This document shows, in pieces, positions 1 to 9,074 of a stretch of 64,000 nucleotides of DNA; position 1 is the stretch's first letter; every line of letters starts with the position of its first letter. Under the pieces are notes generated by a model. That model was not told the origin of the DNA, ran no database searches, and saw only the letters and a program-made list of their open reading frames with translations. This DNA is from Pseudomonadota bacterium. Its GTDB lineage: Bacteria; Pseudomonadota; Gammaproteobacteria; Xanthomonadales; Ahniellaceae. A program made the translations under genes and the position numbers. The stretch covers positions 1-64,000 of the forward strand of contig JALHNO010000019.1 of the NCBI GenBank assembly GCA_022843465.1. The letters are read 5' to 3'.

Positions 1-2496
1 ACCAATGTCTGCAATCCGACGACTGCGGGATCGGTCTGCTCCGATGGCGAGGTCACCCCGCTGACGCTGACGCCCGTCCTGACCACGAGCAAGGTCGGTG
101 TGCTCGACAACACCGTGGTGCCACCGAGCAATCAGAGCAATCCTGGTGACACCATCGCCTATACGATCACGGTCGCCAACAGCGGCAATGGTCCAGCGAC
201 TGGCGTCAGCGTCGCCGATCCCTTGATCGGCGTGCTCAGCTGCACGATCAGTGGCGGCGGTGTCGCCCTGCCGGTCACCCTCAATGCCGGCGCCAGCCTG
301 ATCTGCACGGGCACCTACACCTTGACCGCAGGCGATGTCAGCACCGGTTCGGTCAGCAATACGGCGACCACGACCGGCACCAATGTCTGCAATCCCACCA
401 CAGCCGGTTCGGTCTGCAGCGATACCGAGGTCACGCCACTGGGCCTGGTGCCGGTACTGACCACGAGCAAGGTCGGCGTGCTCGACAACACCGTGGTGCC
501 ACCGAGCAATCAGAGCAATCCTGGTGACACCATCGCCTATACGATCACGGTCGCCAACAGCGGCAATGGTCCAGCGACTGGCGTCAGCGTCGCCGATCCC
601 TTGATCGGCGTGCTCAGCTGCACGATCAGTGGTGGCGGTGTCGCCCTGCCGGTCACCCTCAATGCCGGCGCCAGCCTGGTCTGCACGGGCACCTACACCT
701 TGACCGCAGGCGATGTCAGCACCGGTTCCGTCAGCAATACGGCGACCACAACCGGCACCAATGTCTGCAATCCCACCACAGCCGGTTCGGTCTGCAGCGA
801 TACCGAGGTCACGCCACTGGGCCTGGTGCCGGTACTGACCACGAGCAAGGTCGGTGTGCTCGACAACACCGTGGTGCCGCCGAGCAATCAGAGCAATGTC
901 GGTGACCAGATCAACTACACGATCACCGTCGCCAACAGCGGCAATGGTCCGGCAACCGGTGTCAGCGTGGCCGATCCCTTGATCGGCGTGCTCAGCTGCA
1001 CGATCAGTGGTGGCGGTGTCGCCCTGCCGGTCACCCTCAATGCCGGCGCCAGCCTGATCTGCACGGGCACCTACACACTGACCGCAGGCGATGTCAGCAC
1101 CGGTTCGGTCAGCAATACGGCGACCACAACCGGCACCAATGTCTGCAATCCGACCACAGCCGGTTCGGTCTGCAGCGATACCGAGGTCACGCCACTGGGC
1201 CTGGTGCCGGTACTGACCACCACCAAGTCCGGTGTGCTCGACAACACCGTGGTGCCGCCGAGCAATCAGAGCAATGTCGGTGACCAGATCAACTACACGA
1301 TCACCGTCGCCAACAGCGGCAATGGTCCAGCGACTGGCGTCAGCGTCGCCGATCCCTTGATCGGCGTGCTCAGCTGCACGATCAGTGGTGGCGGTGTCGC
1401 CCTGCCGGTCACCCTCAATGCCGGCGCCAGCCTGGTCTGCACGGGCACCTACACCTTGACCGCAGGCGATGTCAGCACCGGTTCGGTCAGCAATACGGCG
1501 ACCACGACCGGCACCAATGTCTGCAACCCGACCACGGCCGGTTCGGTCTGTAGCGATACCGAGGTCACGCCACTTGGGGTAGCACCAGATCTGACGGTAG
1601 ACAAGGCGCATACCGGTAACTTTACTCAGGGACAGATCGGCGCCCAGTACACGTTACTGGTCAGCAACGTCGGCAGTGCGCCCACTGCAGGCACCGTGTC
1701 GATTGCTGACACCTTGCCCGCCGGACTCACCGCAACTTCCATATCCGGAACCGGATGGTCCTGTGTGCTCGCGACCCTGACCTGTACCCGCAGCGACGTG
1801 CTCGGGGCTGGTGCAAGCTACCCGTTGATCACGCTGGTGGTGAATGTGGCCAGCAATGCGCCGCCTTCGCTCATCAATACGGCCACCGTCAGTGGTGGCG
1901 GCGACACGACACCAGGCAACAACACCGATACGGATCCAACCACGATCAGCACCATGATTCTGCCGGATCTGACGATTGCCAAGATGCACAGTGGCAGCTT
2001 CATCCGCGGCCTCCCCGGCGGCATCTACACCCTGACGGTATCCAATGTTGGCACCGCCGCCACCATGGGAACGGTGTCGGTAACCGACACCTTGCCTGCA
2101 GGACTGACCGCCACTGCCATTTCCGGCCCTGGCTGGGCGTGCACGCTGGCTACGCTGACCTGCACCCGCTCCGACATACTCGTTGTAGGCGCAAGTTATC
2201 CGTCAATCACGCTCGACGTGACGGTCGAACTCACGGCACCGGACAGCCTGATCAATACAGCGAGCGTGAGCGGAGGAGGCGACAGCGACCCGAGCAACAA
2301 CACGGACGGGGACATCACGCCGATCAGCAATGGGATACCCGGCGGCCCGGCGGTTCCGGTACCAGCAACCAGCATCTGGATGATGGTGCTGCTCACTGCC
2401 CTGATGCTGCTGCTCGCCCGGAGTGGCCTCGCGCAGGGAGTCCAGGGAGCAGGCAGGCCGGGTTCCACGGTGCATCGCCCCCGGCAGCAAATCTGA
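1..2496 (+). CDS. Repetitive DUF11-type secreted surface protein (5' end outside window)
   Basis: The reading frame is open from base 1, so the start lies upstream. From about base 100 there are four tandem copies of a 126-residue (378-bp) unit, at 100, 478, 856 and 1234. Bases 1-99 are the diverged end of a preceding copy. The copies are nearly identical in DNA. Each unit begins with a VLDNTVVPPSNQSN-like segment, contains the DUF11 signature YTITVANSGNGPATGVSV, and carries paired cysteines near its end. Two diverged DUF11-like domains follow (about 1590-2330). The C-terminus has a PVPATSIW motif, a hydrophobic stretch and basic residues, resembling an IPTL-CTERM-type sorting tail. A 30-residue extension beyond the usual Arg cluster is odd. 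It is probably exported and surface-attached; a role in adhesion is inference. The stop is followed by a hairpin. Confidence 0.85.
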   Translation, partial: TNVCNPTTAGSVCSDGEVTPLTLTPVLTTSKVGVLDNTVVPPSNQSNPGDTIAYTITVANSGNGPATGVSVADPLIGVLSCTISGGGVALPVTLNAGASLICTGTYTLTAGDVSTGSVSNTATTTGTNVCNPTTAGSVCSDTEVTPLGLVPVLTTSKVGVLDNTVVPPSNQSNPGDTIAYTITVANSGNGPATGVSVADPLIGVLSCTISGGGVALPVTLNAGASLVCTGTYTLTAGDVSTGSVSNTATTTGTNVCNPTTAGSVCSDTEVTPLGLVPVLTTSKVGVLDNTVVPPSNQSNVGDQINYTITVANSGNGPATGVSVADPLIGVLSCTISGGGVALPVTLNAGASLICTGTYTLTAGDVSTGSVSNTATTTGTNVCNPTTAGSVCSDTEVTPLGLVPVLTTTKSGVLDNTVVPPSNQSNVGDQINYTITVANSGNGPATGVSVADPLIGVLSCTISGGGVALPVTLNAGASLVCTGTYTLTAGDVSTGSVSNTATTTGTNVCNPTTAGSVCSDTEVTPLGVAPDLTVDKAHTGNFTQGQIGAQYTLLVSNVGSAPTAGTVSIADTLPAGLTATSISGTGWSCVLATLTCTRSDVLGAGASYPLITLVVNVASNAPPSLINTATVSGGGDTTPGNNTDTDPTTISTMILPDLTIAKMHSGSFIRGLPGGIYTLTVSNVGTAATMGTVSVTDTLPAGLTATAISGPGWACTLATLTCTRSDILVVGASYPSITLDVTVELTAPDSLINTASVSGGGDSDPSNNTDGDITPISNGIPGGPAVPVPATSIWMMVLLTALMLLLARSGLAQGVQGAGRPGSTVHRPRQQI

Positions 2497-2511
2497 TCAC
2501 CGGCGCAACCG

Positions 2512-2545
2512 TGGTGACCCGGTCGTAGCTCCGATCGGGTCACCA
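2512..2545 (+). terminator. Hairpin after the repeat protein
   Basis: A perfect 10-bp inverted repeat, TGGTGACCCG / CGGGTCACCA, lies 15 bases after the stop, with a 14-nt loop. No T-run follows, so it is either a weak intrinsic terminator or an mRNA-stabilising hairpin. The rest of 2546-2801 holds no recognisable gene. Confidence 0.45.
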
Positions 2546-2801
2546 GCGCAGTAGCCATGCACTGCGCGTCCTCGCGAAGTCCGGCACCGCCTGCCCTACG
2601 CGGCGGATGCGAACCCGGCCAGAATCCGACCTGCGATGCGACAATTTTCAGTGCGGGATCGAAGTATCACCGCCATGCCGAAGGCCAGCTACTTCGTTGC
2701 ACAGAGTAGTTCGCGCAGCGCGGCGCTTGCGCGCACCTCGGCGTTCCCATACTTTCGAGGAATGCCCACGCGCTGATTCAGCGACCTCCCGAGAGCTCAC
2801 C

Positions 2802-4127
2802 ATGACACAAGACAGCAGCGCGACGAATGAAGGGCTGGTGCGCGGAATCGGCACCTGGTCCCTGGGCGCCAACATCATGAATCTGGTGGTAGGAGCCGGC
2901 ATCTTTGTTCTACCCGGCATCGTCGCGGCGCAACTTGGCTCGGCGGCCATCATTGCCTACCTTGCCTGCGCGATCATCGTCGGACTGGTGTTCCTGTGCT
3001 ACGCCGAGGTCGGTGCCCGGGTCTCGCGCAGCGGCGGCAGCTATGCCTACATCGAGGAAGCCTTCGGGCCCTTCGCGGGCTTCGTTGCTTCCACCCTGCT
3101 CTGGCTGGGATGGTCGGTACTCAGTGATGCCGCCCTCGCGGTTGCGCTGACCGATGCCATTGCCGCCCAGTTCCCGGCGCTGAGCTCGGGCGCTCCGCGC
3201 GCTGCGTTTCTGATTGCATTGTTCGGCTTTCTTGCCCTGGTCAATATCGTCGGACTGAAATCGGGCGTGCGCCTGGTGCTGATCACCACGATCGCAAAAC
3301 TCGCACCGCTGCTGCTGCTGGTCGTCGTCGGTCTGTTCGCGATCGATCTCGAACATCTGAGCATCGGCCAATGGCCAAGCGTGCACAATTTCGGTGCTGC
3401 CGCACTGATTCTGTTCTTCGCCTTCGCTGGCGCCGAGACCGCCCTGAACTCAAGCGGCGAAATCCGTGACCCCGCGCGTACGGTTCCACGCGGCCTGTTG
3501 CTCGGCATGGGCGCAATCTTCGTGCTTTATGTGGCACTGCAGACAGTCGCCCAGGGTACCCTGGGCGCTGATCTGGCCAGCAATACCGAGGCACCGCTGT
3601 CCGCTGTCGCCACCCGCGTGCTGGGCGGATGGGGCGGGCAATTGCTGCTGCTGGCGATGATCGTCTCGATTTTCGGTGCGCTCAGCGGCGATGTGCTCAA
3701 CACACCGCGAGTGATCTTCTCGGCAGCCCGCGACGGCTTGCTGCCAGGCCTGTTCTCAAGGGTGCATCCCAGGTACCAGACCCCGCATCTGGCCATCCTG
3801 TTCTATGCCGCTGCGGGCTGCGCATTCGCCCTGACCGGCAGCTTCAAGCAGCTTGCCGTTGTGGCCTCGGGTGCAATCCTTCTGATCTACCTCGGAGTCA
3901 GTCTTTCCGTGCTCGTCCTGCGCCGGCGCAACCCGGCCGTGGTGAAGGGTCAATTCCGCATCCCCGCTGGCCCGCTGGTTCCCCTGCTCAGTGCGGTCGT
4001 CATCGTCTGGCTGCTGTTCCAGATGACTGCCAGCGAGGCAACCGCAACGGCTGCCCTGCTCGGCGCCACGATCGTCATTTATCTGATTCGCATGGCCATC
4101 CTCCGCAGCAGGCGCGCGCCGGTCTGA
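2802..4127 (+). CDS. APC-family amino acid permease
   Basis: A 441-residue inner-membrane transporter of the amino acid-polyamine-organocation superfamily, probably importing or exchanging an amino acid or amine. The frame is open further upstream, but ATG 2802 (MTQDSSATNEGL) places the first helix, WSLGANIMNLVVGAGIFVLPG, close to the N-terminus as is usual. The GAGIFVLPG stretch is the characteristic broken TM1 substrate-binding loop. About 12 hydrophobic segments follow, including an FAFAGAETALNSSGEIRDP stretch typical of TM6 and the loop after it. The substrate cannot be read from sequence. It converges with the kinase gene downstream, and no partner enzyme is adjacent. Confidence 0.88.
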   Translation: MTQDSSATNEGLVRGIGTWSLGANIMNLVVGAGIFVLPGIVAAQLGSAAIIAYLACAIIVGLVFLCYAEVGARVSRSGGSYAYIEEAFGPFAGFVASTLLWLGWSVLSDAALAVALTDAIAAQFPALSSGAPRAAFLIALFGFLALVNIVGLKSGVRLVLITTIAKLAPLLLLVVVGLFAIDLEHLSIGQWPSVHNFGAAALILFFAFAGAETALNSSGEIRDPARTVPRGLLLGMGAIFVLYVALQTVAQGTLGADLASNTEAPLSAVATRVLGGWGGQLLLLAMIVSIFGALSGDVLNTPRVIFSAARDGLLPGLFSRVHPRYQTPHLAILFYAAAGCAFALTGSFKQLAVVASGAILLIYLGVSLSVLVLRRRNPAVVKGQFRIPAGPLVPLLSAVVIVWLLFQMTASEATATAALLGATIVIYLIRMAILRSRRAPV

Positions 4128-4221
4128 AGTGGGTCGACGGCGCGCACCGGCTTGCGATCAGCACACGATGGGTCAGCGACTGCAGGTGCGAGCAGCCGCT
4201 GTGCGCTTGGCTGCGCCCGCC

Positions 4222-6984
4222 TCAGCCGCCAGCGGATTCAGGGTCGTCGAGATGACAGGCACCTTCCGCACGCGCTCGCAGTTCGCGGGCCGAGACCGGA
4301 TCTGCGGCTTGCTCGGATATCTCGGCCAGCGCACTCAGGATGCGCACGGTCTGGCAGGGTCGCGTCCACTTCGAGGAGCTGGCGATCTGGACGGCTTCCG
4401 CGGCGGCCATGCGCAACTCAGCGACGCGACCCGCTGCCTGCTCGGCTGACATCACCACGAACAGGGGCAGCAGTGCCTGATACAGGTTCGCAGTCCTGCC
4501 GGACCGCAGCGCGGTACGCGCATTGCGCTCCGCCTGCGTGCGCTCGCCATGCAGCCACTGCGCGTAGGCCAGTACGCCAAGTGCGGCACGACGCTGACCG
4601 GCGCCAGTTGGCGGTTCCACACGCGCATCCTCGGCACAGGCCTGAAGTTGCGCGATGGCGGCCTGCCCGTTGGCACCCAGCGAACGCGCCTCGGCGGCAA
4701 GGCAACGCAGGGAGGGGCCGGCGAAACGGGCGCTGTCAGCGAGGGCTTCGCGTTGCCCGGCGGCCTGGTCGAAGGCCGCTGCTGCGATGTCGAACGCGCC
4801 CTGTTCGAACGCGGCCTCGGCCAGATTGTCGTGAGTCGCTGCCAGCATCGGATGTGGCGCCCGCACCAGTTGCTGATGGATGTGCATGGCCTGCTCGAAT
4901 GCCTGCTGCGCCCGCGCCGGGCGGCCCAGCCGAAGCTCGGCAGTGCCCAGGGTATTGGCGACATAGGCGGCGATCACATGCGGCTCACTGGTCAAGTCGC
5001 CGAGCAGGCGCTGCGCTTCATGCAAGAGCGGCAGGGCCAGCGCCGGCGTGCCGCGCACGGTTTCACAGACCGCGAGCGCCTCGAGCGCGGAGACCACACC
5101 GATGTCGCGATCGCCATGCAGTGCCCGCGCCAGAGCGACACTCTGGATCAGCACCGGTCGCGCGCGCTCATACTGTCCATCATTGGCCAGCGCATCTCCG
5201 TAGGTTTCCAGCACCGATTGCTGCAGCGGATGGGTAGCTGGCAAAACCTTGGCGGCAAGTTGCACCGCCTCCTGATGGGTCCGCAGCGCACGCTCCATCT
5301 CGCCTCTCTGCGCATACAGCATCCCGAGCAGTGACAGTGTACGCACCCGGCCAGCGCCCGCTGCGCCATCGGCCACATCGAAATCATGCAGGGCCAGGCG
5401 CAGTCGCGTTTCGGCTTCCTTGTAGCGTCCCTGCCGGAATGCCGAGTGTGCCAGCGCCGCCTCGGCCTCCAGCCACAATGGCGCAGCAGGTCCGCCTTGC
5501 CCGAGTGCCAGCGCGGCAGCTTCTTCGAGCAGAGCACGCGCGCGATCGAGGCGGCCGAAGCTGATCTCGATGTCACCGACCACCAGCAGCAGGCGGGCAC
5601 GTGTCTCGATGTCATCGTCAAAGCGCTCACGTGCGCGCTGTTCTGCGCGTTCGAGCAGGGACTGCGGCGAGCGGCTGGCAGCACCAGGACGCAGGTCGCG
5701 CATCAGCTCGACGACAAAATCGCGCACGATCACGGCGCGCTCCGATTGCTGCTCGGCCAGCAGCGCATGCCGGCGCGCCTGCTCGGCCTGCCAGGCGAGT
5801 ACACCAAGGCTGGTGAGCAGGGCCAGCAGCAGTCCGACCGCGACCAGCACCGTGTTGCGATGGCGCTGCACGAACTTGCGAATTCGATAGCCGGCCGAAG
5901 GCGGATGTGCGAGCACGGGCATGCCGGCCAGATGACGGTCGATATCGTCGGCAAGTGCACCGGCAGTCGGATAGCGTCGCCCCGCCTCAGGCTCGAGCGC
6001 CTTGAGCATGATGTTGTCGAGATCGCCCCGGAGCCTGAGCCGAAGCGTGTCTGGCAATCCGGAGGCCAGCGCGTCTGCGGACGCCGGCGCCACTGCCGAG
6101 GGCCTGCGCAGCTCGGCCAGCGGTCGCGCGCCCAGCAGAAGTTCGTGCAGCAGCACGCCCAGCCCGTAGACATCGGTGGCAGTGGTGATCTGGCCACCGA
6201 AGAACTGTTCTGGCGCCGCATAGCCCGGCGTCAACGCACCGAGTCCGGTGCGGGTCGGATCGCCGTCTTCGTCAAGCAACTTGGCAATACCGAAGTCAAG
6301 CAGCTTGGTCTCGCCCTTCGCGGTCACCAGGATGTTCGAGGGCTTGATATCACGGTGCACGATCAGCGCATGGTGTGCGGCTTCGACGGCACGGCAGACG
6401 GTCGTGAACAGAAGCAACCGCTCGCGCAGATCGAGCCTGTGCGTGGCACAGTATTGGGTGATGGGCACACCGGCGATCAGTTCGACCGCGAGATAGGGCG
6501 TGCCGTCCTCGGCAATCCCGCCATCGATCAGTCGCGCAATATTGGGATGCGCCAGCGAGGCCAGCGCCTGCCGCTCGCGGCGAAACTGGCGTTCTTCCAT
6601 CGTCGAGAACAACAGGCGCTTGAGCACCTTGATCGCGACGCTCTGTTCGAAGTCGGCACTGATGCGTTCGGCCTCGAACACCACTGCCATGCCACCCTGC
6701 CCGATCAGCCGGATCAACCGGAACGCACCGATGGTCCGGCCCAGCCAACGTTCGCTGACGGCATCGCCCGGGCGATCGCGATCACCCTGCCGCTGGTCAT
6801 CGAGCGCCGCCAGACGCTCTCCGAGCGGGCGCAGCTCAGCTGCTCCGGAATCCGATTGTGCGTTCAGCATCATCAGCAACTGCTGACGACGTTCTGCAGC
6901 CGGCACATTCGCCGCCAGCCACGTCGCACGCGCAGCCGGCTCGACGTCCTGAAGCGCGTCGAACAATTCCCGCAGGCTACTCAT
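4222..6984 (-). CDS. Membrane Ser/Thr protein kinase with TPR-like C-terminal half
   Basis: 920 residues from ATG 6984. In-frame starts further upstream add about 100 residues of unconvincing sequence. The cytoplasmic N-terminal kinase domain lies at about 85-350, with a glycine loop (IGQGGMAVVFEAE, 94-106), catalytic Lys119 in VAIKVL, HRDIKPSN with Asp212, and DFG with Asp230; all key residues are present. A single transmembrane helix follows at about 378-398. The remaining about 500 residues are Ala/Leu-rich helical repeats, TPR-like, and would be periplasmic. This is the usual architecture of Hanks-type kinases in Xanthomonadales and Myxobacteria. Such kinases often sit next to an ECF sigma factor gene; none is seen here. 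Substrate and signal are unknown. Confidence 0.9.
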   Translation of the reverse strand: MSSLRELFDALQDVEPAARATWLAANVPAAERRQQLLMMLNAQSDSGAAELRPLGERLAALDDQRQGDRDRPGDAVSERWLGRTIGAFRLIRLIGQGGMAVVFEAERISADFEQSVAIKVLKRLLFSTMEERQFRRERQALASLAHPNIARLIDGGIAEDGTPYLAVELIAGVPITQYCATHRLDLRERLLLFTTVCRAVEAAHHALIVHRDIKPSNILVTAKGETKLLDFGIAKLLDEDGDPTRTGLGALTPGYAAPEQFFGGQITTATDVYGLGVLLHELLLGARPLAELRRPSAVAPASADALASGLPDTLRLRLRGDLDNIMLKALEPEAGRRYPTAGALADDIDRHLAGMPVLAHPPSAGYRIRKFVQRHRNTVLVAVGLLLALLTSLGVLAWQAEQARRHALLAEQQSERAVIVRDFVVELMRDLRPGAASRSPQSLLERAEQRARERFDDDIETRARLLLVVGDIEISFGRLDRARALLEEAAALALGQGGPAAPLWLEAEAALAHSAFRQGRYKEAETRLRLALHDFDVADGAAGAGRVRTLSLLGMLYAQRGEMERALRTHQEAVQLAAKVLPATHPLQQSVLETYGDALANDGQYERARPVLIQSVALARALHGDRDIGVVSALEALAVCETVRGTPALALPLLHEAQRLLGDLTSEPHVIAAYVANTLGTAELRLGRPARAQQAFEQAMHIHQQLVRAPHPMLAATHDNLAEAAFEQGAFDIAAAAFDQAAGQREALADSARFAGPSLRCLAAEARSLGANGQAAIAQLQACAEDARVEPPTGAGQRRAALGVLAYAQWLHGERTQAERNARTALRSGRTANLYQALLPLFVVMSAEQAAGRVAELRMAAAEAVQIASSSKWTRPCQTVRILSALAEISEQAADPVSARELRARAEGACHLDDPESAGG

Positions 6985-7316
6985 AAGGTGTAGGTCATGG
7001 CACAGGCCGTCGATGATGCACCGCGGAAAAGCGCTGGGCATGCCAAGCGTAGCGCATTGGTTCGAACAGACTTGGCTGACCATCGTCTGGCGAAGCGCAT
7101 AGGGCACTGGCAGGCTCTGGCAGCGCGTCGACCGCGAGCCAGCAGTTCCACCCGGTGTGCCAGGACCGCAGCGCGACCCAATCGGCGGGCGCCGGCCCGT
7201 CACGGACTTCCGCACCCGGCTGGTCTGGTGCGCGCAGCGTCCAGGGCACTTGCAGCGCGCGGCTTCAGCACGCAAGATCGGTTTCGACAGCAAACGCTAT
7301 TCCGCTGGGAGTCACC
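6985..7316. other. Divergent intergenic region between the kinase and the YciI-like gene
   Basis: 332 bases between two divergently transcribed genes, so both promoters should lie here. I see no convincing gene, repeat or clear -35/-10 pair. Confidence 0.5.
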
Positions 7317-7784
7317 ATGTGTCGATTGCTCCTGTGGCTGATCCTGTACCCGATACTGCTGATGGCCGCGCAGGCTCACAGCCAGGAAAGGCCGTCGCCC
7401 CAGTTTGATGCGGCACTCGCGGAGCAACTTGGAGCAGACGAACGTGGCATGCGCAGCTTTGTTCTGGTCGTCCTCAAGACCGGCCCCAACAAGGTGCCGG
7501 CTGGAGAGAAGCGCAGCCAGATGTTCAGGGATCATCTGGCCAACATCCAACGGTTGGCGGATGAGGGCAAACTGGTGTTTGCCGGACCCCTAGACGGAGT
7601 CGACGGATGGCGCGGCATGTTCATCCTTGCAACCGACCAGATCGCGACAGCGAAGGAACTGGTTGCTACCGACCCGGTCATCATCGAGGGCGAGATGATC
7701 GCCGAGTTCCATCAGTTGTATGGATCCGCTGCACTGATGATGCTCAACGAAATCAGCCGGAAGATTGCCAGGCCAGCGCCGTGA
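7317..7784 (+). CDS. Secreted YciI-like protein
   Basis: 155 residues from ATG 7317, preceded by a GGGAG ribosome site. An N-terminal signal peptide (MCRLLLWLILYPILLMAAQA) predicts export. The rest matches a YCII-related dimeric alpha/beta domain: a FVLVVLKTGP strand, an R-x-x-MFRDHLANIQRLADEGKLVFAGPL core with the family's conserved His, and a WRGMFIL strand. YciI domains are usually cytoplasmic and of poorly known function, so the exported form is a lineage variant worth noting. It is monocistronic and converges with the metallo-beta-lactamase-fold gene. Confidence 0.8.
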   Translation: MCRLLLWLILYPILLMAAQAHSQERPSPQFDAALAEQLGADERGMRSFVLVVLKTGPNKVPAGEKRSQMFRDHLANIQRLADEGKLVFAGPLDGVDGWRGMFILATDQIATAKELVATDPVIIEGEMIAEFHQLYGSAALMMLNEISRKIARPAP

Positions 7785-7840
7785 CGCTGCAAACCGTCAT
7801 CGTCGACCGGCAACGCATTGTGTGCTGAGCCCACAGTCGC

Positions 7841-8704
7841 TCAGCGAACCTGCCCCGCCGATTCCCGGCCGATCTGCTCGTCCAGTCGCTCGCTGGCTGC
7901 CTCGGCATAATGACGACAGGCATCGCGATCCCGCAGGGCATCTGCCTCGCCGGCTTCGCGCCGGGCAAGCCGATCGAAAAACCCGCTGGCCTCGGGATGT
8001 GGCGTGATCAGGATGTCGCAGTCGATCCTGGCCAGCGCCTTCAGTCCGCGACGGAAGTTTTCAATGCGCTCGGGATGACGCGGGTCGGAATAGCGATAGG
8101 GCGGGTTCGCCATTGCGCTCAGGCTGTCGGCATAGACCACGGTAAGGCAGCGCTTGCCTTCGCAACTGCGCCAGCTCCAGCTGGTACTGCCAGGCGTATG
8201 CCCGGGCGTCGGATGCGCCGACACTTCGATCGCGCCAAGGCGTAGCCGGGCACCCTCCTCGAACACGTCGACCAGGGAGACCGGAGTGAACGCCGGCGCC
8301 GAACCGTGCTGGGGATCGTCCGGATCATTGCCGCCCAGCCGCAGCGCCCTGGCGCTGGCGCTGCTGGCACGCACCTCGGCACCACTGCGCAAGGCCATCC
8401 CGGCGATACCGCCGGCGTGATCATGGTGCGCGTGCGAATTCAGAATCAGCCGGACGTCCTCGACCCGGAAACCCAGTGCACGGATCGAAGCTTCGATCAG
8501 GTCCAGATTCTCCTCCATTGGCACGTCAATAAGCACATGGCCGGCGTCAGAGGCAATCAGCACGGCGCTCAATCCGCGCGTGCCCACATAGTAGGTATTG
8601 CCGTGTACTCGAAATGGCGCCTGCGGCAGGGTCCACTCTCCGGCCGGGGACAGCGTCGAGACGGTCAGTAGACTCAGGCCAAGTACGGTGATGATGCGCT
8701 TCAT
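7841..8704 (-). CDS. Subclass B3-like metallo-beta-lactamase (MBL-fold hydrolase)
   Basis: 287 residues from ATG 8704 with a signal peptide (MKRIITVLGLSLLTVSTLSPAG), so periplasmic. All six zinc ligands of the B3 class are in place: His91 and His93 (HAHHDH), His169 (PTPGHTPGS) for Zn1, and Asp95, His96 and His236 (ITPHPEASG) for Zn2. The YADSLSA stretch after the third ligand is also typical of B3 enzymes such as L1 and their environmental relatives. Hydrolysis of beta-lactams is therefore plausible, but other periplasmic MBL hydrolases share the fold. There is no mobile element, integron site or resistance neighbour, so this looks like an intrinsic chromosomal gene. Confidence 0.82.
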   Translation of the reverse strand: MKRIITVLGLSLLTVSTLSPAGEWTLPQAPFRVHGNTYYVGTRGLSAVLIASDAGHVLIDVPMEENLDLIEASIRALGFRVEDVRLILNSHAHHDHAGGIAGMALRSGAEVRASSASARALRLGGNDPDDPQHGSAPAFTPVSLVDVFEEGARLRLGAIEVSAHPTPGHTPGSTSWSWRSCEGKRCLTVVYADSLSAMANPPYRYSDPRHPERIENFRRGLKALARIDCDILITPHPEASGFFDRLARREAGEADALRDRDACRHYAEAASERLDEQIGRESAGQVR

Positions 8705-8941
8705 CGTCGCGGTGCTCCCGGATTGCAAGGCTTGCCAGTGCCGCAACGGCATGGCCGGCGAATCCTGCCGGGGTCAGCTGCCCGGACGCGGGCGGGCCAA
8801 TGACCATTCTCTGGCGGATTGAAATCTGGGCGATGGGAATGCTCGAAGGCGCAGTCCGCTCCCTGCCCGACAGCACTCGACCCTGATCGCCAGCTCAGTA
8901 CACGAGCTGCGCAGTCACTGCTGTCGCCGCTGCGATTGTCC

Positions 8942-8962
8942 CGCACAGGCGCGGCCTGTGCG
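8942..8962 (-). terminator. Hairpin downstream of the response regulator gene
   Basis: A perfect 9-bp inverted repeat, CGCACAGGC-GCG-GCCTGTGCG, lies about 110 bases past the stop of the response regulator on the minus strand. It lacks a T-tract. The flanking 8705-8941 and 8963-9074 show no gene; the first part must hold the promoter of the MBL gene. Confidence 0.35.
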
Positions 8963-9074
8963 CGGTTGAAGTATGTGGCGCGGTGCGCGCCATCGAGACG
9001 CTGCACTCGACCAGATCGCGTCGGCGCGGATTGCATGCCCGGCAGCAGTCCGCGTCGCGCAGGGTTCCGACCGC

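Noticed and set aside
1-1611. Possible CRISPR or non-coding satellite
   Set aside because: The repeats are 378 bp, in frame, contiguous without spacers, and encode DUF11-type domains.
8705-8752. Longer start for the metallo-beta-lactamase-fold protein at 8752
   Set aside because: It would place 16 residues before an otherwise standard signal peptide.
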